In this document: one piece after another, positions 32,901 to 44,476 of the stretch | Numbering within the stretch: position 1 is the stretch's first letter | Layout of the letters: the number at the start of each line of letters is the position of its first letter | From: Nannochloropsis oceanica | Lineage: Eukaryota; Sar; Eustigmatophyceae; Eustigmatales; Monodopsidaceae | Length of the DNA stretch: 64,000 nucleotides | Direction of reading: 5' to 3' | NCBI GenBank assembly: GCA_004519485.1 | Contig: CP038111.1 | Coordinates: forward strand, 286,001-350,000 | Program-made: the position numbers and the translations under genes | Notes under the pieces: model-generated | Seen by the model: the letters and a program-made list of their open reading frames with translations, nothing else | Told to the model about the DNA's origin: nothing | Database searches by the model: none

Positions 32901-35900
32901 TTGAGTCGGGATAAAATGTTCTGGGAGACGGTCTTTGCCTTGGTGGGGCCCGAGCCAAGCTTGGTAGGAGATGCATGGTTGCTGCTGGAGATGGTGCCTG
33001 CCATCCCTTGGATTGAAGAGAGTATCAGGTCCTTGGGTGGAGCTTTGTCCTTGCCTGACAGCAGTGGCTTTAGGAAGAGAAGCAGCAGTACTACTGATGG
33101 CATTGATGGGGTGGCTTCGAACACGAGCAGCGGTAGCAGTAGCAACAGCAACAGTGGCAGTGGGAGCGACATAAGAACCTGGGAAGCCCTTCTCCACGGT
33201 CGATCCCCTATGCGCTTCCTCTATAACCTCCAGCTTATCCAAGACAGAATACTTTTTCCCTCCACCGACCCATACTCCTCCCCTTCATCCCGTGGTACCT
33301 CTTTGCGGTGGGAGCTGGCCTTTGTCAAGATGGGTGGACTGGCCTACTTGGTTGAGGTCCTTGCAGGATGGGACCTCGCCTCAGAGAGCAAGAATCCGAC
33401 GTTGCATAAAAATACACTCTCTGCTCTTATTCAACGAATCGGAAAGTTTATGACAAGCAACCAGGAGGAGATGGTGTTGCGTGGACGGGAAGAAGACGGA
33501 GGAGCGTTGGGGGGAAAGGTAGCGGCGATGGCGAGGGGTTTGGCGGGAAGAAGGCATCACATTTCGTTTTCGTCGTCCTCATCATTGTTTGTGGGGGCGG
33601 GAGAAGGAGATGGGGGAGGTGCGGGGCCGGGGGAGGGATTGATTCTGAGGGATGTGAATGTTGATGTGGTGATGGAGGAGGACGGGGGGCAGAAAGAGAG
33701 GATAAGCAATGGGCTGGTAGCGGGCATGGCAAGGGTTGGGTTGGAAGGCACCGGCGAGGAAGAGGAAGGAGAAGAAAAAGCAGTAACAGCTGCAGCCGAA
33801 CGGGCAGCCGCACAAGCAGCAGAAGAGAAAGGAGAGGAAGAGGAACGACGTCGTCGTTGTGTGCACCGAGCGTCCGCTGCTGTGTTTGCTCGAGTGGATC
33901 GGGAGGCACTCACCAGCCGCTTGGTTGAGGTGCTCTACGAAGCCACCAAATCTGCTCGTGACCGCCCTCCTTCCTCCCGTCCCCCAACTGATGATACCAC
34001 CGGCTCCGATGACGACGATTCACCCTCGACCTCTCCTTGGCAACCCAGCGTCCCTCTTCCCACTGTAACTGTTGCTGCTGCTGCTGCTACTGCTATAGTC
34101 AGTGGGCCTCGGCCACGAAGAGGGAGCTTGGGAGGATGCGGGGGGGGTATGATGCGAGGGGCACGGGACCTCCTTCGGCGACCCTCCTGGGTTGACCAAA
34201 ATGAATGGACGGGCGAATTATTCCCTCCCTCTGAAACTATTGCTCTAGCTGCAGCACCAGCAGGAGCAGCAGCACCTTCAGGAGCATTAGTGGGAGGAAC
34301 GCCTTCAGAGGATGTTGCCCTCGTCCAAGCGACGTTGGATTTGCTCGTTACCCTTGGGGCAGGAGGGGCGGGACTGTTAGACGTTATTTTGGGGTCGGAG
34401 CGTTTGAAGCCGCTGTTGCGGTTTGGCCTAGTCGAGGCGCCGGACGAGGAGTTGAGAAAAGCCGTGGCGAAGGGCGTGCATCGATTATGTGTGGAGGGTC
34501 GGAGAAGACGACAAAGGAAGGAGGAAGAGGCAGAGGAAGCTACGGCAGCGGCTGTTGCCGTAGCAGCAGCAGAGGACAAAGAGGAGAGGGAAGAAAATAG
34601 TAGGAGGAGAACTGCTGCTGCTGCTGCTGCTGCTGCTACGCTGCCGGGGGAAGGGGGTGCGGACCCGGTGCGTGGATTTTTGGGGGCGTTGATTGAGCTA
34701 TTGGAGTTGGTGGAGGAAGAGCCAGGTGGTGCTTGTGTCGAGTACTTTAAGATCATGACGAGGTTAATCAAAGCACCAGACGCTTTGTTGGATATAGAAC
34801 CACAGGGGGTCGCGCAGAGGCTCGCCGGGCAGATTACACATAGAAAGGTTGTGGAAGCAACAGAAGCGGACGAGGACAAGGCGCTCCAAGGCCTGCTCAC
34901 TACCCTTCGGGCCCTCTTAGCCTTCTTTCCCCACCGGAACAACGTGACCCGGACAGTTAAAGTCTCCCTGGGCAAGAGCGGCCTGCTCCGCGAGCTCTTC
35001 GATCGCTGTCTGTTTGCCATGCCCTCCACCGACCCTACTGCCCCTCGTTTCACTGAAACCCCCCCCCCCCCAAAATGCAAGCATCCTACCTCTCGAGATT
35101 TGGCCTTGGGGTTGGTGCTTGAGTTGAGTGCGGAGTGTCCAGAAAATCTACGGGAGGTGGTTTCTGTGTTGGAGAAACATAACCCCCTAGGCGTGTCAAC
35201 AGAAGAGAAGGAACGTCGTCGGGCCAGGGTAGCGAGAAGGAGGTCGAAGAACAATTCCAATCAGGGGGCGGCCTGGGGGAGGAGGAGGAGTGAGAGCGGG
35301 AGCACGGGGGGGGCTCTGGCTCTGGGTGCGGCGAGTTCGTCGGCGGCGGCGAGTAGTTTGCAACTTGGATTGAGTAAGAGTAGGACGGGCTACGTGGGTT
35401 TGAAGAATCTGGGTTGTATTTGTTATATGAACAGCACATTGCAACAACTGTGGCACGTGAAGGGGTTTAGGGAGGGGATCTTAAGTTTCGGGGGAGGGGA
35501 GGAGGGGGAGGGGGAAGGGGGAAGGGAGGAGAGTATGATGTGGCAGTTGCAGTGTTTGTTCGCGCATTTGCAGGAGACGGATAAGGCCTATTACAATCCG
35601 AGGGGGTTTTGTACGGCCTTGAAAAATTGGGAGGGGGAGCCCACAGATGTCTACGTGCAGCAGGACGTGTCTGACTTTCTGCTCATGTTTTTTCAGCAAG
35701 TGGAGGGAATGACGCAAGGAACGAACTGCGAGGATGTACTGAGGCGGGAGTTTGGGGGGGTGATTGTCCATGAGTTGATCGCGGAGGGGGGCAGGTATAG
35801 TAGCAGGGAAGAGCCGTGTTATTTCTTGTCGGTGATGGTACAGAACTTACGGACATTGGAGCAGGCCTTGGAGGCTTATATCGCCGAGGAAGTGCTTGGA

Positions 35901-36142
35901 GATTATACATGGGAGAGGAAGAGGGTGGTGGGGGAGCAAGGGAAAGAAGAGGTGGTTAAGGAGGCGTTGCCCACGGTAAAGAGGGCGAGCTTGAGGGCCT
36001 TGCCGAGGCATTTGATATTGCACTTGAAGAGGTTTGAGTTTGATTATGAGACGATGCAACAAATCAAAATCAATGACAGGCTGGAATTCCCTGCTGAACT
36101 CGACATGTTTCCCTATACACTTGAAGGACGCGTAGCAGCAGA

Positions 36143-36177
<35 letters not shown>

Positions 36178-38735
36178 GGGGAATAAGAGCAGGCGGAGGA
36201 GAAGGAGGAGGGGGAATATCAACAGGTACTGCTTCTGAGGAAAGGAGGAGTGGGGGAGGGCATCTGAGAGAGTATTATACGTATAAATTGGCGGGGGTAG
36301 TTATTCATATGGGGACAGCGAACAGTGGGCACTACTACAGCTATATAAGGGAAAGAGGGGGAGGGAGGGAGAGAGGGAGCGGGGGAAGGAAAAAGGCGGG
36401 ATGGTTTGAATTTAATGATACTGTCGTCTCGGAATTCGACCCGGCGGATTTGGAGGAAGAGTGCTTTGGGGGCCAAGAGACGGGAGGAGGAGGAGGAGGA
36501 GGAAGGGAGTGGACGAGAGAGAGGATTCGAAATGCTTTTCTGCTTGTTTATGATCGGTGTGATGTTGCGGCGGAGGAGGAGGCGCCTGCTGCTGCGGCTC
36601 ATCGACCGGCAGTGCCACCGGGGATTCTGGAGGAGATTTTGAGGGAGAATCTTGAATTCTGGCGGAAGACAAATATTCTAACGAGGGCCTACTTTGAGTT
36701 CATGGATCAACTGCTTGAGCCTTTCTATAGCCCAAATTTGCATGAGCGGGAGAGGGAGGATGATGAGGGGGGAGGAGGGCTGTTGGAGAGGGGGCTGAGA
36801 TTGGCGACTCAGTTTATGCTAGGGACGTTGATGGACGCGAGGGATTGGGAGGGTGTGAGGGAGTGGAATCGGAGGCTGTGCAGGGCTTATGAGAGTTGTG
36901 TCCCCGCCTGTTTGTGGTTTGTCAGGTTGTTGAGTAGTGTGGAGGGGGAGGGAGGGAAAGAGGGAGGGTTGTTGTGGGAGTTGCTGGTCGAGACGGAAGA
37001 GAGGGAGGGGAGGGTGGCTGTGGTGCAGCTGATTGATCGCGTGGTGAATGTTTTACTCGAGGAGAAAGCGGGAGAGGGTGGGAAGAAAAGAGGGAGTGAG
37101 GATGTATGTTTGGAGTTGTTCCAAGCGTTGCTGAACATGAGAGGGAGGGTGATGGGTTTGCCGAGGCAGGGGGCAGCGAAGGTGGATTGCTATTTGTTCT
37201 TGCTAGGGCGGATGTTGGAGAGAATCGAGGGGGCGAGGGAGATGGTTTTGGAAGGGAACAGCAGCAGCAGCAGTTGTTTGCTTGACTTGCTTCAGCTTGT
37301 GAATGGCGCATTGGAACTTTGGGCTCTGGGGAGGAACAACGGAGAAAATGGACAACATGATAATGGCTTGTTGCTTCTCGGGAACGGTGGCAATGGCAGC
37401 AGCAGTAGCAGTAGCAGCAGCAACAGCAGTAGTAGTGTTGGGGCAGCGGTTGGAGGGGAGGATGGGGAGGAAGGAGGAGGGAGTTTGGATGTGTCGGAAG
37501 TGGTGCAACCGTTGTTGTCGCACCTGCTCAGGGCGTGCGTGATCGCGATGGAGAATGGCGAGAGCCCCGTCAATCCGTCTTTGTGGTCTGCGCTTGCCTT
37601 ACCTCCCCACCATGTCATGTCTGCGGGGGAGATGCGAGTTGTCTGCTCTATTGATTTCTGCGCGAGGCTGATTTTGTCTGTGAGTAGCCCGGGAGCAAAG
37701 GAGAGAATGAGGGATTTGTTTACTCACTTGCTTTGGGAGAACATAGGGAGGAGCGATGATATGAATGCGGCGATGGGCAAGCTTCTGGAGAGTGGAGGAG
37801 GGGGAGAAGGGGGAGAGGAGGAGGAGGGTGTGGGCGGCGTTGTGAAACCGGTGTTTAGGAGTTTGATGCTTGTTCTGCAGGTAGGGGATTCGTTGCAGGA
37901 AAGGAGGATTGCGGTCATGCTGACGACGGTTTTGGCAGCACTTGAAAGTCATGCAGAGAGGAGGAGTGAAAGGACGGTAGAAAGGGGTTTGATGATGTTG
38001 ATGAGGGTCGCGAGGGGGAATGCATTGGTGAGGCAGTGGTTTCACGATGGGGCGGTGGTGGAGAGTGTGGTTGCATCGCCTGAAAGAAAGGGAAAATCTC
38101 CCAAGAGGACAGCTAGCTTTACTAGTCTGTTGACATTTGGCGCTGTGGGAGGTGGGGGAGGAGAGAAAGGAAAAGATGGGGGGAGGATGACGGTGGATGA
38201 GGATGAGGATGAGGAGAAGAGGATGGTGAGTCGGGACCAGGTGCAGTGGGCAGAAAGGTGGTTGTTGGAGCATGAGGGAGGGAGGGGAAATGGGCTTGGC
38301 ATTCCCTTGGGTAAAGGTGGGGAGTTTTTCAATGCGGCTGCTTCTGCTTCGAGTTGGATTGGGGGAGGAGGGAAAGGGCACCAGGCTGTGGCGGCCAACA
38401 CAGTGGGAGGACGTGGAAGAGGGAGCATGAGGACAGGGGCGTTGCTACAGCAAAGGTTGCTGGCCGGGATCCGGAATTTGAGTCGTGGGCAGGACATGCC
38501 TTTAAATTATGATAGTGATATGGACCCGATGGCAGTAGTGGGGAAGTGTGTGAAGATCAAATGGAGTGGGAACGAGCATTACACGGGGAGGATTTCGCAT
38601 TATTCGCCGAGGTCGGGGAAGCACCACGTAAGGTACGAGGATGGCGATGAGCGCGACTATGTCCTTAGCGAACGGCAACATGTGATCGTGGATCAGTCGT
38701 CACCGCTGTCGTCCTTTGAGCAGGCGGATGATTGA
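28244..38735 (+). CDS. Giant ubiquitin-specific protease (USP9X/USP34-like) with MABP and Tudor-like domains (2 exons)
   Basis: Exons 28244-28294 and 28581-38735 give 3401 aa. Donor GTACGT and acceptor AAATAG join in phase 0 as LAPA-GFSRA. Residues 1 to about 178 form an MABP-type beta-prism with three repeats (GFSRATTPAK..., GFTKVARDMSKG, GFERLNKPLCKGD), each ending in a W/CY(H/R) strand such as FLCYRR. A small barrel follows (VKVGDLVDLKDNLGRWCVAQV). A helical-repeat region comes next, with a polyQ run near 453. The USP catalytic domain spans about 2280-2680: Cys box NLGCICYMNSTLQQL, QQDVSDF, LPRHLILHLKRFEFDYE, His box NSGHYYSYI and WFEFNDTVV. The triad is intact. The end (about 3330-3390, VGKCVKIKWSGNEHYTGRIS ... 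YEDGDERDY) is a Tudor-like barrel. It removes ubiquitin; the MABP suggests membrane recruitment (inference). Many GGREGG-type inserts come from GGGA tracts. Confidence 0.9.
29887..29928 (+). repeat. CAG tract encoding polyglutamine
   Basis: A run of CAG codons within the USP gene encodes about 12 consecutive Gln residues near residue 453. It lies between the conserved helical segments and is likely to vary in length between strains. Confidence 0.85.
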
Positions 38736-39423
38736 AAGGGGCAGAAGGAGGAGAGAAAGGACGATGTGCACAGGACAGTGCTTCATTTACCCGAAGGCAT
38801 GTCAGTGAGCGATTAGATGTCGGGAGGCAAGGAACTTAACAAAGAAAGAGAGAAAGAGGGGACATACATCGTTAGAAAGAAATGAGGCGAACAAAGTGTA
38901 CATATTACCGAGAGAGACGAAAAGGCGAAAAGGCGAATAGGCGAAATGTGAGTACACTAAAGAGGCTTGGAAAAAATAGGAGCTGCAGTTTTAAGGAAAA
39001 TAGGAAGCAATCTATAGCTTCAGCGAGCGAGATTCGAAGACACGCAGGACTGAAGAAGACTAGAACCCTTACCAAATATTTAGCAAAGAAATAACACGAG
39101 AAATCTCCAAGATATGTCCGCGCCATCGAAGATAGACGTTTTTGACTCTGCACTGTTGATATTCCACCAATAGGTGAGTTGTTCTAATGATAGAAGAAAT
39201 TGGGGGCCAATTTAAAATTAAAATCCCACAAATAAATGTTTCAACACGTTTTCGAATCCCATTTATTGTACATTTGTTTTCCCCCTTCAATCAAATTACA
39301 TAATTACCATTGCATTGCTTTTTGTCCGCCTACCACCAGCTGCAGCAGAAGACAACACCGGAAATCCTTTTTTTGACGTGTCATGACTTTCATCCCCTCA
39401 AGCTAACTTGAACTGCGTTCCTC
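38736..39423. other. Gap between convergent USP and Nudix genes
   Basis: A 3'-3' spacer of about 690 bases. It contains a short tandem of AGGCGAA units near 38917-38945 and an AT-rich stretch at about 39050-39310. No coding sequence is supported. Confidence 0.3.
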
Positions 39424-41538
39424 CTAGTCATTCCCATGACCGCCCTCTAAGCAATTAATCAACGAATTACAACCCTCGCTCAGATTTCCCCTGTGGCATG
39501 ACGCAATCAAGGACGAGGACGAAGAAGAGGTTGACGACAAAGACGATGTCGATGCCGTCGATCCACTTCCTTCCGTCTTCCCGATTCCCCCCGGCATCTG
39601 CCCCCCTCCCTGCTGCAACTGCACTTGCTGCCCCGATTGCACCTTGCATTCTCTCCCTCTTTTTCCCTCTCCACCGGTCATATAGCACCTCTTCCTCGTT
39701 TCATATCCCGAATCAATGCAATGCGGGTGATGACAAAACCAGGCAGCAGGCCCTACGTCTGCTGCCGCAGGCATCGTAGAAGACATGGCTAGCGCCCTCC
39801 CTCCTGCCCTGAATGCCGGCCAGACCATCTTCAACGGAGGGTCCAAAGCCACGCTATTCTCCGCAACCATCGCATCCACCTCATCCAACAGAAACCACTT
39901 CCCCTCCCGGCTGATCGCGTCATCCAGCCTCATCTCGCTCTGCACCCACTCGGCCGCAAAGGTAAACATCAACTGAGAACAACCCCACTTCTTCCCGACA
40001 TCCTTTCGTTCCGTCAATGCCACCATCCCCACCACCCTGCACGCATAGCCTGTCTCTTCCCACACCTCTCTCACCGCCGCTTCCTCAGCCAGCTCCTTTA
40101 ATTCCACATGCCCACCCGGCATCTTGTATATTCCCTTCGCACGTCGACGGAAAAGGAAAACCTCCACCTTGCCCTCACCCTCCCTCCCTCCATCCTCCTC
40201 CCCCCCGTCTAGTACTTCTGGTACCGACTGTATTGTTTCCCTGTCCATTCCTTCTCGTCCTCGCTTTCTTCTTCGGAACAAGATCACCTTGCTTCTACAT
40301 ATGTGCGTCCCCGCCGTTGGCACCTCGACCTTGACAAATCTTCTCAACAGAACAATTTGTTTCCCTCCACCCGCCGCATGATGAATCCTATATCCGTCCG
40401 CAAGCAATCGCGCCATAATTCCGAAATCATGTCGTACAGTCACAAAAACTGACTCCAACCCCTCCATCCGTCCTTCCTGCAGGCCATCCCTCCCTCCAGT
40501 CTTCCCGTCCGCCGCCGCCGCCGTCGTTGTCGTCAACCTCCGCCTCGTCTCCGCCGCTACCACCTCCAATGCATTTCCCACATGTACCCCCCTCCCAAAA
40601 ATTAGATTCAACTGTCCATGCTGCGGATCCCACCACCTGGCCTCCACCTCTCGCGACGGGCCAGCGGCACGCTCGTAGTCCCTCGGCCACAGGAAAGGAG
40701 GATTTTGAACGTCCACCACCAGGGGAGGTAGTCCCAAAAGCGGCCAGTGAACCTCTGACAAGTCGGGTAGATCCTTTTGTTGTTTAAGGAGGGTGGGGAG
40801 GGGAGGGTGGGCCTGGGATTGCCTCTGGGAGAAGAGGAGGAGGAAGGGGTCGTCGCGGTTGCAGCACCCGTTCCCCCCGGCTTGGGTTAGGGAGATGACC
40901 TCGGCCACCAACAACGGTGGCGACGAGGATGGAGGTGAGGCTAAAGAAGAAGGAGTGATGCCTATGACAACAGTCAAGGTTGTATATTTCTCTTGCTCTA
41001 AAGTGTTCTCTGATGGCCCATTGCTGCTTAGCTCGCTGGCGTAGGTGCCGGTCTGGTCTCCCGTGTTCTCCTTGTTAAGCAGCGCGTCAAGTAAAGGCCA
41101 GCACACAGACGCCGAAATTGAAGCGCTCCTGTCATTGTCGTCGTTCTTGCCTTTCTTTCCCAGCAAATTATCTATCCCTTGCCGAAGGTCTACCAACGTC
41201 TCTTCCTCGTTCACGGTCGCAGTGGTGATGATATGCAGGCCCTCGAGCAGTGAGGCCAGGCTTGGGTCCCCTCGTACGCCCACCAAGAGCCTTTTAGCCG
41301 CTTCTCCGGGGGCCACAATGATGAGAGTCAATGGCTCGCCCCTGTTGTTTTCAGCCTCCCTGAGGTAGGCCAGGACTTGCTCGGCCCCGAAACGGGGCAC
41401 AACGATCCTCTTGCTGTTGTTGCTGTTGCTGATGCAATCAAGCCAGGAAAATAGTGTTTCTATATGCAGAGCTACAAAGCCTGGCCTTGAGCTATGTCGC
41501 TCCTGCTCCTGCTCCGAGGCTGTGGGTACCGTTGCCAT
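39424..41538 (-). CDS. Nudix hydrolase domain protein
   Basis: 704 aa, single exon. The ATG at 41538 (MATVPTASEQ) is chosen because the frame upstream opens only with TTG. A complete Nudix box lies near residues 474-496: GHVELK, E, then REVWEETGY, which fits G-x5-E-x7-REUxEExGU. Downstream WFLLDEVDAM is typical of the domain. Nudix enzymes cleave nucleoside diphosphates linked to another group; the substrate is unknown here. The N-terminal about 430 residues match nothing I know but include ordered stretches (FVALHIETLFSWLDCI, LTLIIVAPGEAAKRLL). The C-terminal about 100 residues hold a possible zinc-binding CHHPHC and a Ser-rich run. The gene is divergent from PPIL2. Confidence 0.8.
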   Translation of the reverse strand: MATVPTASEQEQERHSSRPGFVALHIETLFSWLDCISNSNNSKRIVVPRFGAEQVLAYLREAENNRGEPLTLIIVAPGEAAKRLLVGVRGDPSLASLLEGLHIITTATVNEEETLVDLRQGIDNLLGKKGKNDDNDRSASISASVCWPLLDALLNKENTGDQTGTYASELSSNGPSENTLEQEKYTTLTVVIGITPSSLASPPSSSPPLLVAEVISLTQAGGNGCCNRDDPFLLLFSQRQSQAHPPLPTLLKQQKDLPDLSEVHWPLLGLPPLVVDVQNPPFLWPRDYERAAGPSREVEARWWDPQHGQLNLIFGRGVHVGNALEVVAAETRRRLTTTTAAAADGKTGGRDGLQEGRMEGLESVFVTVRHDFGIMARLLADGYRIHHAAGGGKQIVLLRRFVKVEVPTAGTHICRSKVILFRRRKRGREGMDRETIQSVPEVLDGGEEDGGREGEGKVEVFLFRRRAKGIYKMPGGHVELKELAEEAAVREVWEETGYACRVVGMVALTERKDVGKKWGCSQLMFTFAAEWVQSEMRLDDAISREGKWFLLDEVDAMVAENSVALDPPLKMVWPAFRAGGRALAMSSTMPAAADVGPAAWFCHHPHCIDSGYETRKRCYMTGGEGKRGRECKVQSGQQVQLQQGGGQMPGGIGKTEGSGSTASTSSLSSTSSSSSSLIASCHRGNLSEGCNSLINCLEGGHGND

Positions 41539-42143
41539 GGTTGCGAGGGCTTTTTGTGTGGACGTATGTTCTTCTTCTCCCTTCTTGCGTCTCAATCAGG
41601 CGTTGCCGCAGCAAGATCGCAAACTAAACCGAAAGAGACTCCAGATCCAAGAAAGACGAACAAAGCACGAACACCTATGATAAAGTCAGTAGGTATAGGC
41701 GTGAGTGGATGCGGAAAGTTAGGGAAGATGGAGGAGTGCACGAGATGATGCATGATCATAATGATATCATCATGATGGTAAAAGCCCCTTCTTTGCCCAG
41801 TAGGACACCTAATCACCCACATCCCCAAACACAGGACCAAAGGCCCTATGATCAGGGACGAGCTTGGGATGCCAGGTTGCTTTAAAGTACCTTTAAATGG
41901 GCGACCTACCCCGACACCAATTGTTCTATAAAAAACCCTCTTGCAGCTCGGTTTCATGCCCTCTGTCCTGGAACTACCAGCACCCTGACATTTCACCAGC
42001 AGCAGTAGCACGGCCGGTATGTAATTTTGCGGGCACGGTTCTCATTTTCCCCCCTCTTCTCCTCCCCCCTTCCAAAACACACATCAAGTCACCCATCTCC
42101 CACCTTCTACCTCGTGCCAAGCCTACGCCGAGACAACGATACG
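41539..42143. promoter_or_regulatory. Divergent promoter region, Nudix (-) and PPIL2 (+)
   Basis: About 600 bases between divergent starts, with an ATGATAATGATATCATCATGAT-like imperfect palindrome near 41749-41776. No coding sequence is supported. The pyrimidine-rich segment at 42045-42110 is probably the PPIL2 leader. Confidence 0.35.
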
Positions 42144-44252
42144 ATGGGGAAGAAGCAGCATTCCAAGGACCGCATGTTCCTGACCGCTACGGAATGGAAA
42201 GAACTGGGCGGAAAGCGGGAGACAGCAGGTCGATCCAGCTATCGGCCCCTGGCTTTTGATTCATGTGCCCTAAGCTTGCAGCCGTTCGAGACGCCCGTGT
42301 GCACTCCAGAAGGGGTCCTGTTCGACATCCTGAATTTATTCCCTTACGTGCAGAAGCACAAGAAGAGCCCGATTACGGGGGAGTCGATGACGTCCAAGGA
42401 GATTGTGCGGTTGAACATGGCGAAGAATAATGGGGGGAAGTGGCATTGTCCTGTCACCTTTAAAGAGTTCACGGATCACACCCACGTCGTGGCCGTCAAG
42501 CCCTCAGGGAATGTGTATGCATATGAGGCGGTGGAAGAGCTGAACATTAAAAGGAAGAACTGGACTGATTTGATGACGGGTGAGCCGTTCACACGCAAGG
42601 ATGTACGTATGGGAGGAGGGATGGAGTCCGACGTGGGACGGAAAAGGTCATTTCCAAGTTTAAAGGTAATCACGCAGTATACGTTTGCATTCAGGACGTA
42701 GACATGTTTCCATTACCCCTTTCTTGTCCCCTTCCTCCACTTTTTCCCTTTCCTCCAGATCATCACCTTGCAAGACCCCGGCAACGCCACGCACATGTCT
42801 TTACGGGACATCAGTAATTTTAAGCACCTCGAAGAAATGCGTGCCGAGGAAGCTGCGCGCGTCGCGGGCGAATCGGCTGACCAAAAAGTAACGAGTACAA
42901 TTCGCACGAATGCTAGTACGGAGATGGTGATCAAGGAGTTCCAAAAACAGAAACGGGCCCGCGAAGACGAAGAGGCCCTCAAAGCCGCAGAAGCCGAAGC
43001 AGCCTCCGTGGACGCCCAAGGCAGAGAAGCAGAGGAAGAGGAAGAGCTGCGGAAGAAGGGTGGAGGGGGAGCAACAAAGAAACGACGGCTCATCCTCATT
43101 CAGGACTTGCATCCAGGTAAAGCGATTACCACAGGTGCTGCCGCTGCTTCCTTCACTGCCACGGGCGTGGACCTCGCCACGGAAAACACTTGCCGTCCTG
43201 CCTCCGAAGAAGAAATCAGGCTGGTCCGTTACAAATACGCCAGAAAACTGGGCAAAAAGGGTTATGTGCAGCTGCAGACCACACTGGGGAATGTCAATTT
43301 GGAGATCCACTGTGACTTCGTCCCGAGGACCAGCGAGAATTTCTTGGGGCTGTGCTTGAGGGGGTTTTACGATGGTCTGTCATTCCATCGTGTCATTCAA
43401 GGCTTCATGGCGCAGGGAGGTTGTCCGCAGGGGGATGGAAGGGGAGGGGCGACGGTTTGGAGTTTGGGGGGGGAGGGGGGGGGGGAAGCAGGGGCCCAAG
43501 GCGGGGGGTTTAAGGATGAATTTGATAGCCGGCTGGTGCATGATAAGAGGGGGATCTTGAGCATGGCAAACTCGGGGAAAGATACCAATCGCTCGCAATT
43601 TTTTATCACCTTTAAGGGGTGTCGGCACTTGGACAACAAGCACGCCGTCTTCGGGAGGGTGGTGGGTGGCATGGACGTGCTGAAGAAAATCGAGGAGGTG
43701 GAGGTCGGGAAGGAGGACAAGCCGAAGGAGGAGGTGAAGATCATCAAGGCAGTGGCGTTTGTGAACCCTTTTGAGGAGAGTGATAAATTGTTTGATGCGT
43801 TCATTGAAGAACAACGCAGGGAGCGACTGGCCAAGGAGGCGTTTTGGAAGAATAATAATGCCCTGGGATTTACCCGGAAAAAGGAGGGAGGGGAGGGAGG
43901 GAGGGATGTGGGGATGGAGAGGTCAGCGCAGGAGGTAGCAGAGGCAGAGAGGACGGGTGGCTTCTATTCTCAGCCGGGACCACAGGCAAGCGCGGGGTGG
44001 GGAGGGGTTGGGAAATATTTGAGTGGTGGAGGAGGAGGAGGGGGAGGAAAAGACGGAGGGAGGAAAATGACAGTGCTGCCGCAGAAGGTGGCAGCAGTGG
44101 GGAGTGAGGCGGAATACCGGCAGCTGTTGCAGGGGCCGAGCCCGCACCCGAAGGAATCGAGCAAGGCATTTCAGCAGCAGGCGTTAGAGGGAGGAGGGGG
44201 GAAAGGGAAGAAGCAGCAAAGCAAGGGGTTCGGGGACTTTGAGGGGTGGTGA
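42144..44252 (+). CDS. PPIL2: U-box cyclophilin PPIL2 (CYC4/Cyp60), 2 exons
   Basis: Exons 42144-42602 and 42759-44252 give 650 aa. Donor GTACGT and acceptor CTCCAG join in phase 0 as FTRKD-IITLQDP, the exact conserved junction. It starts MGKKQHSKDRMF. The U-box region (about 35-110) has FDSCALSLQPFETPVCTPEG and a second box KWHCPVTFKEFTDHTHVVAV. The cyclophilin domain covers about 320-490, with FHRVIQGFMAQGG, SQFFITFKGCRHLDNKHAVFG and an insert of Gly-rich sequence before FKDEFDSRL. The CyPA active-site Trp is replaced by His, as expected for PPIL2-type proteins with changed prolyl isomerase activity. It acts in the nucleus as an E3 ligase and in late spliceosomes. A Gly-rich tail follows. 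Confidence 0.93.
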
Positions 44253-44476
44253 GAAGGGGGGCAAAAGAAGGCATAAAGAACAATGTACAGCATGTGGAAG
44301 GCGTAATTGGACATCAAATGAGGGGACAAGGCAGAAGAATGAAAAATATTTAAAGGGAAAAAAAGAAGTACCAATTAGAAACGATGCTGCATCAACGTCT
44401 CTCCCCAGGTGTCTGTCGTTTCCCGTTTTTTAATTTATGATTTGGCCGGTACCGATGATACTTCATTCCATAGATA
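44253..44476. other. Short gap between convergent PPIL2 and NAA20
   Basis: 224 bases, purine-rich with AAAGGGAAAAAAAGAAG near 44355. No gene was seen. Confidence 0.3.

Noticed and set aside
33935-35260. Long antisense frame (441 codons) inside the USP gene
   Set aside because: It is a shadow of the sense coding sequence, rich in Ser/Ala/Pro as expected from the opposite of purine-rich codons. The sense frame encodes the conserved region.
37599-38381. Antisense frame of 260 codons near the USP C-terminus
   Set aside because: Same reason: Pro/Ser/His-rich shadow of GGGA-rich sense codons.
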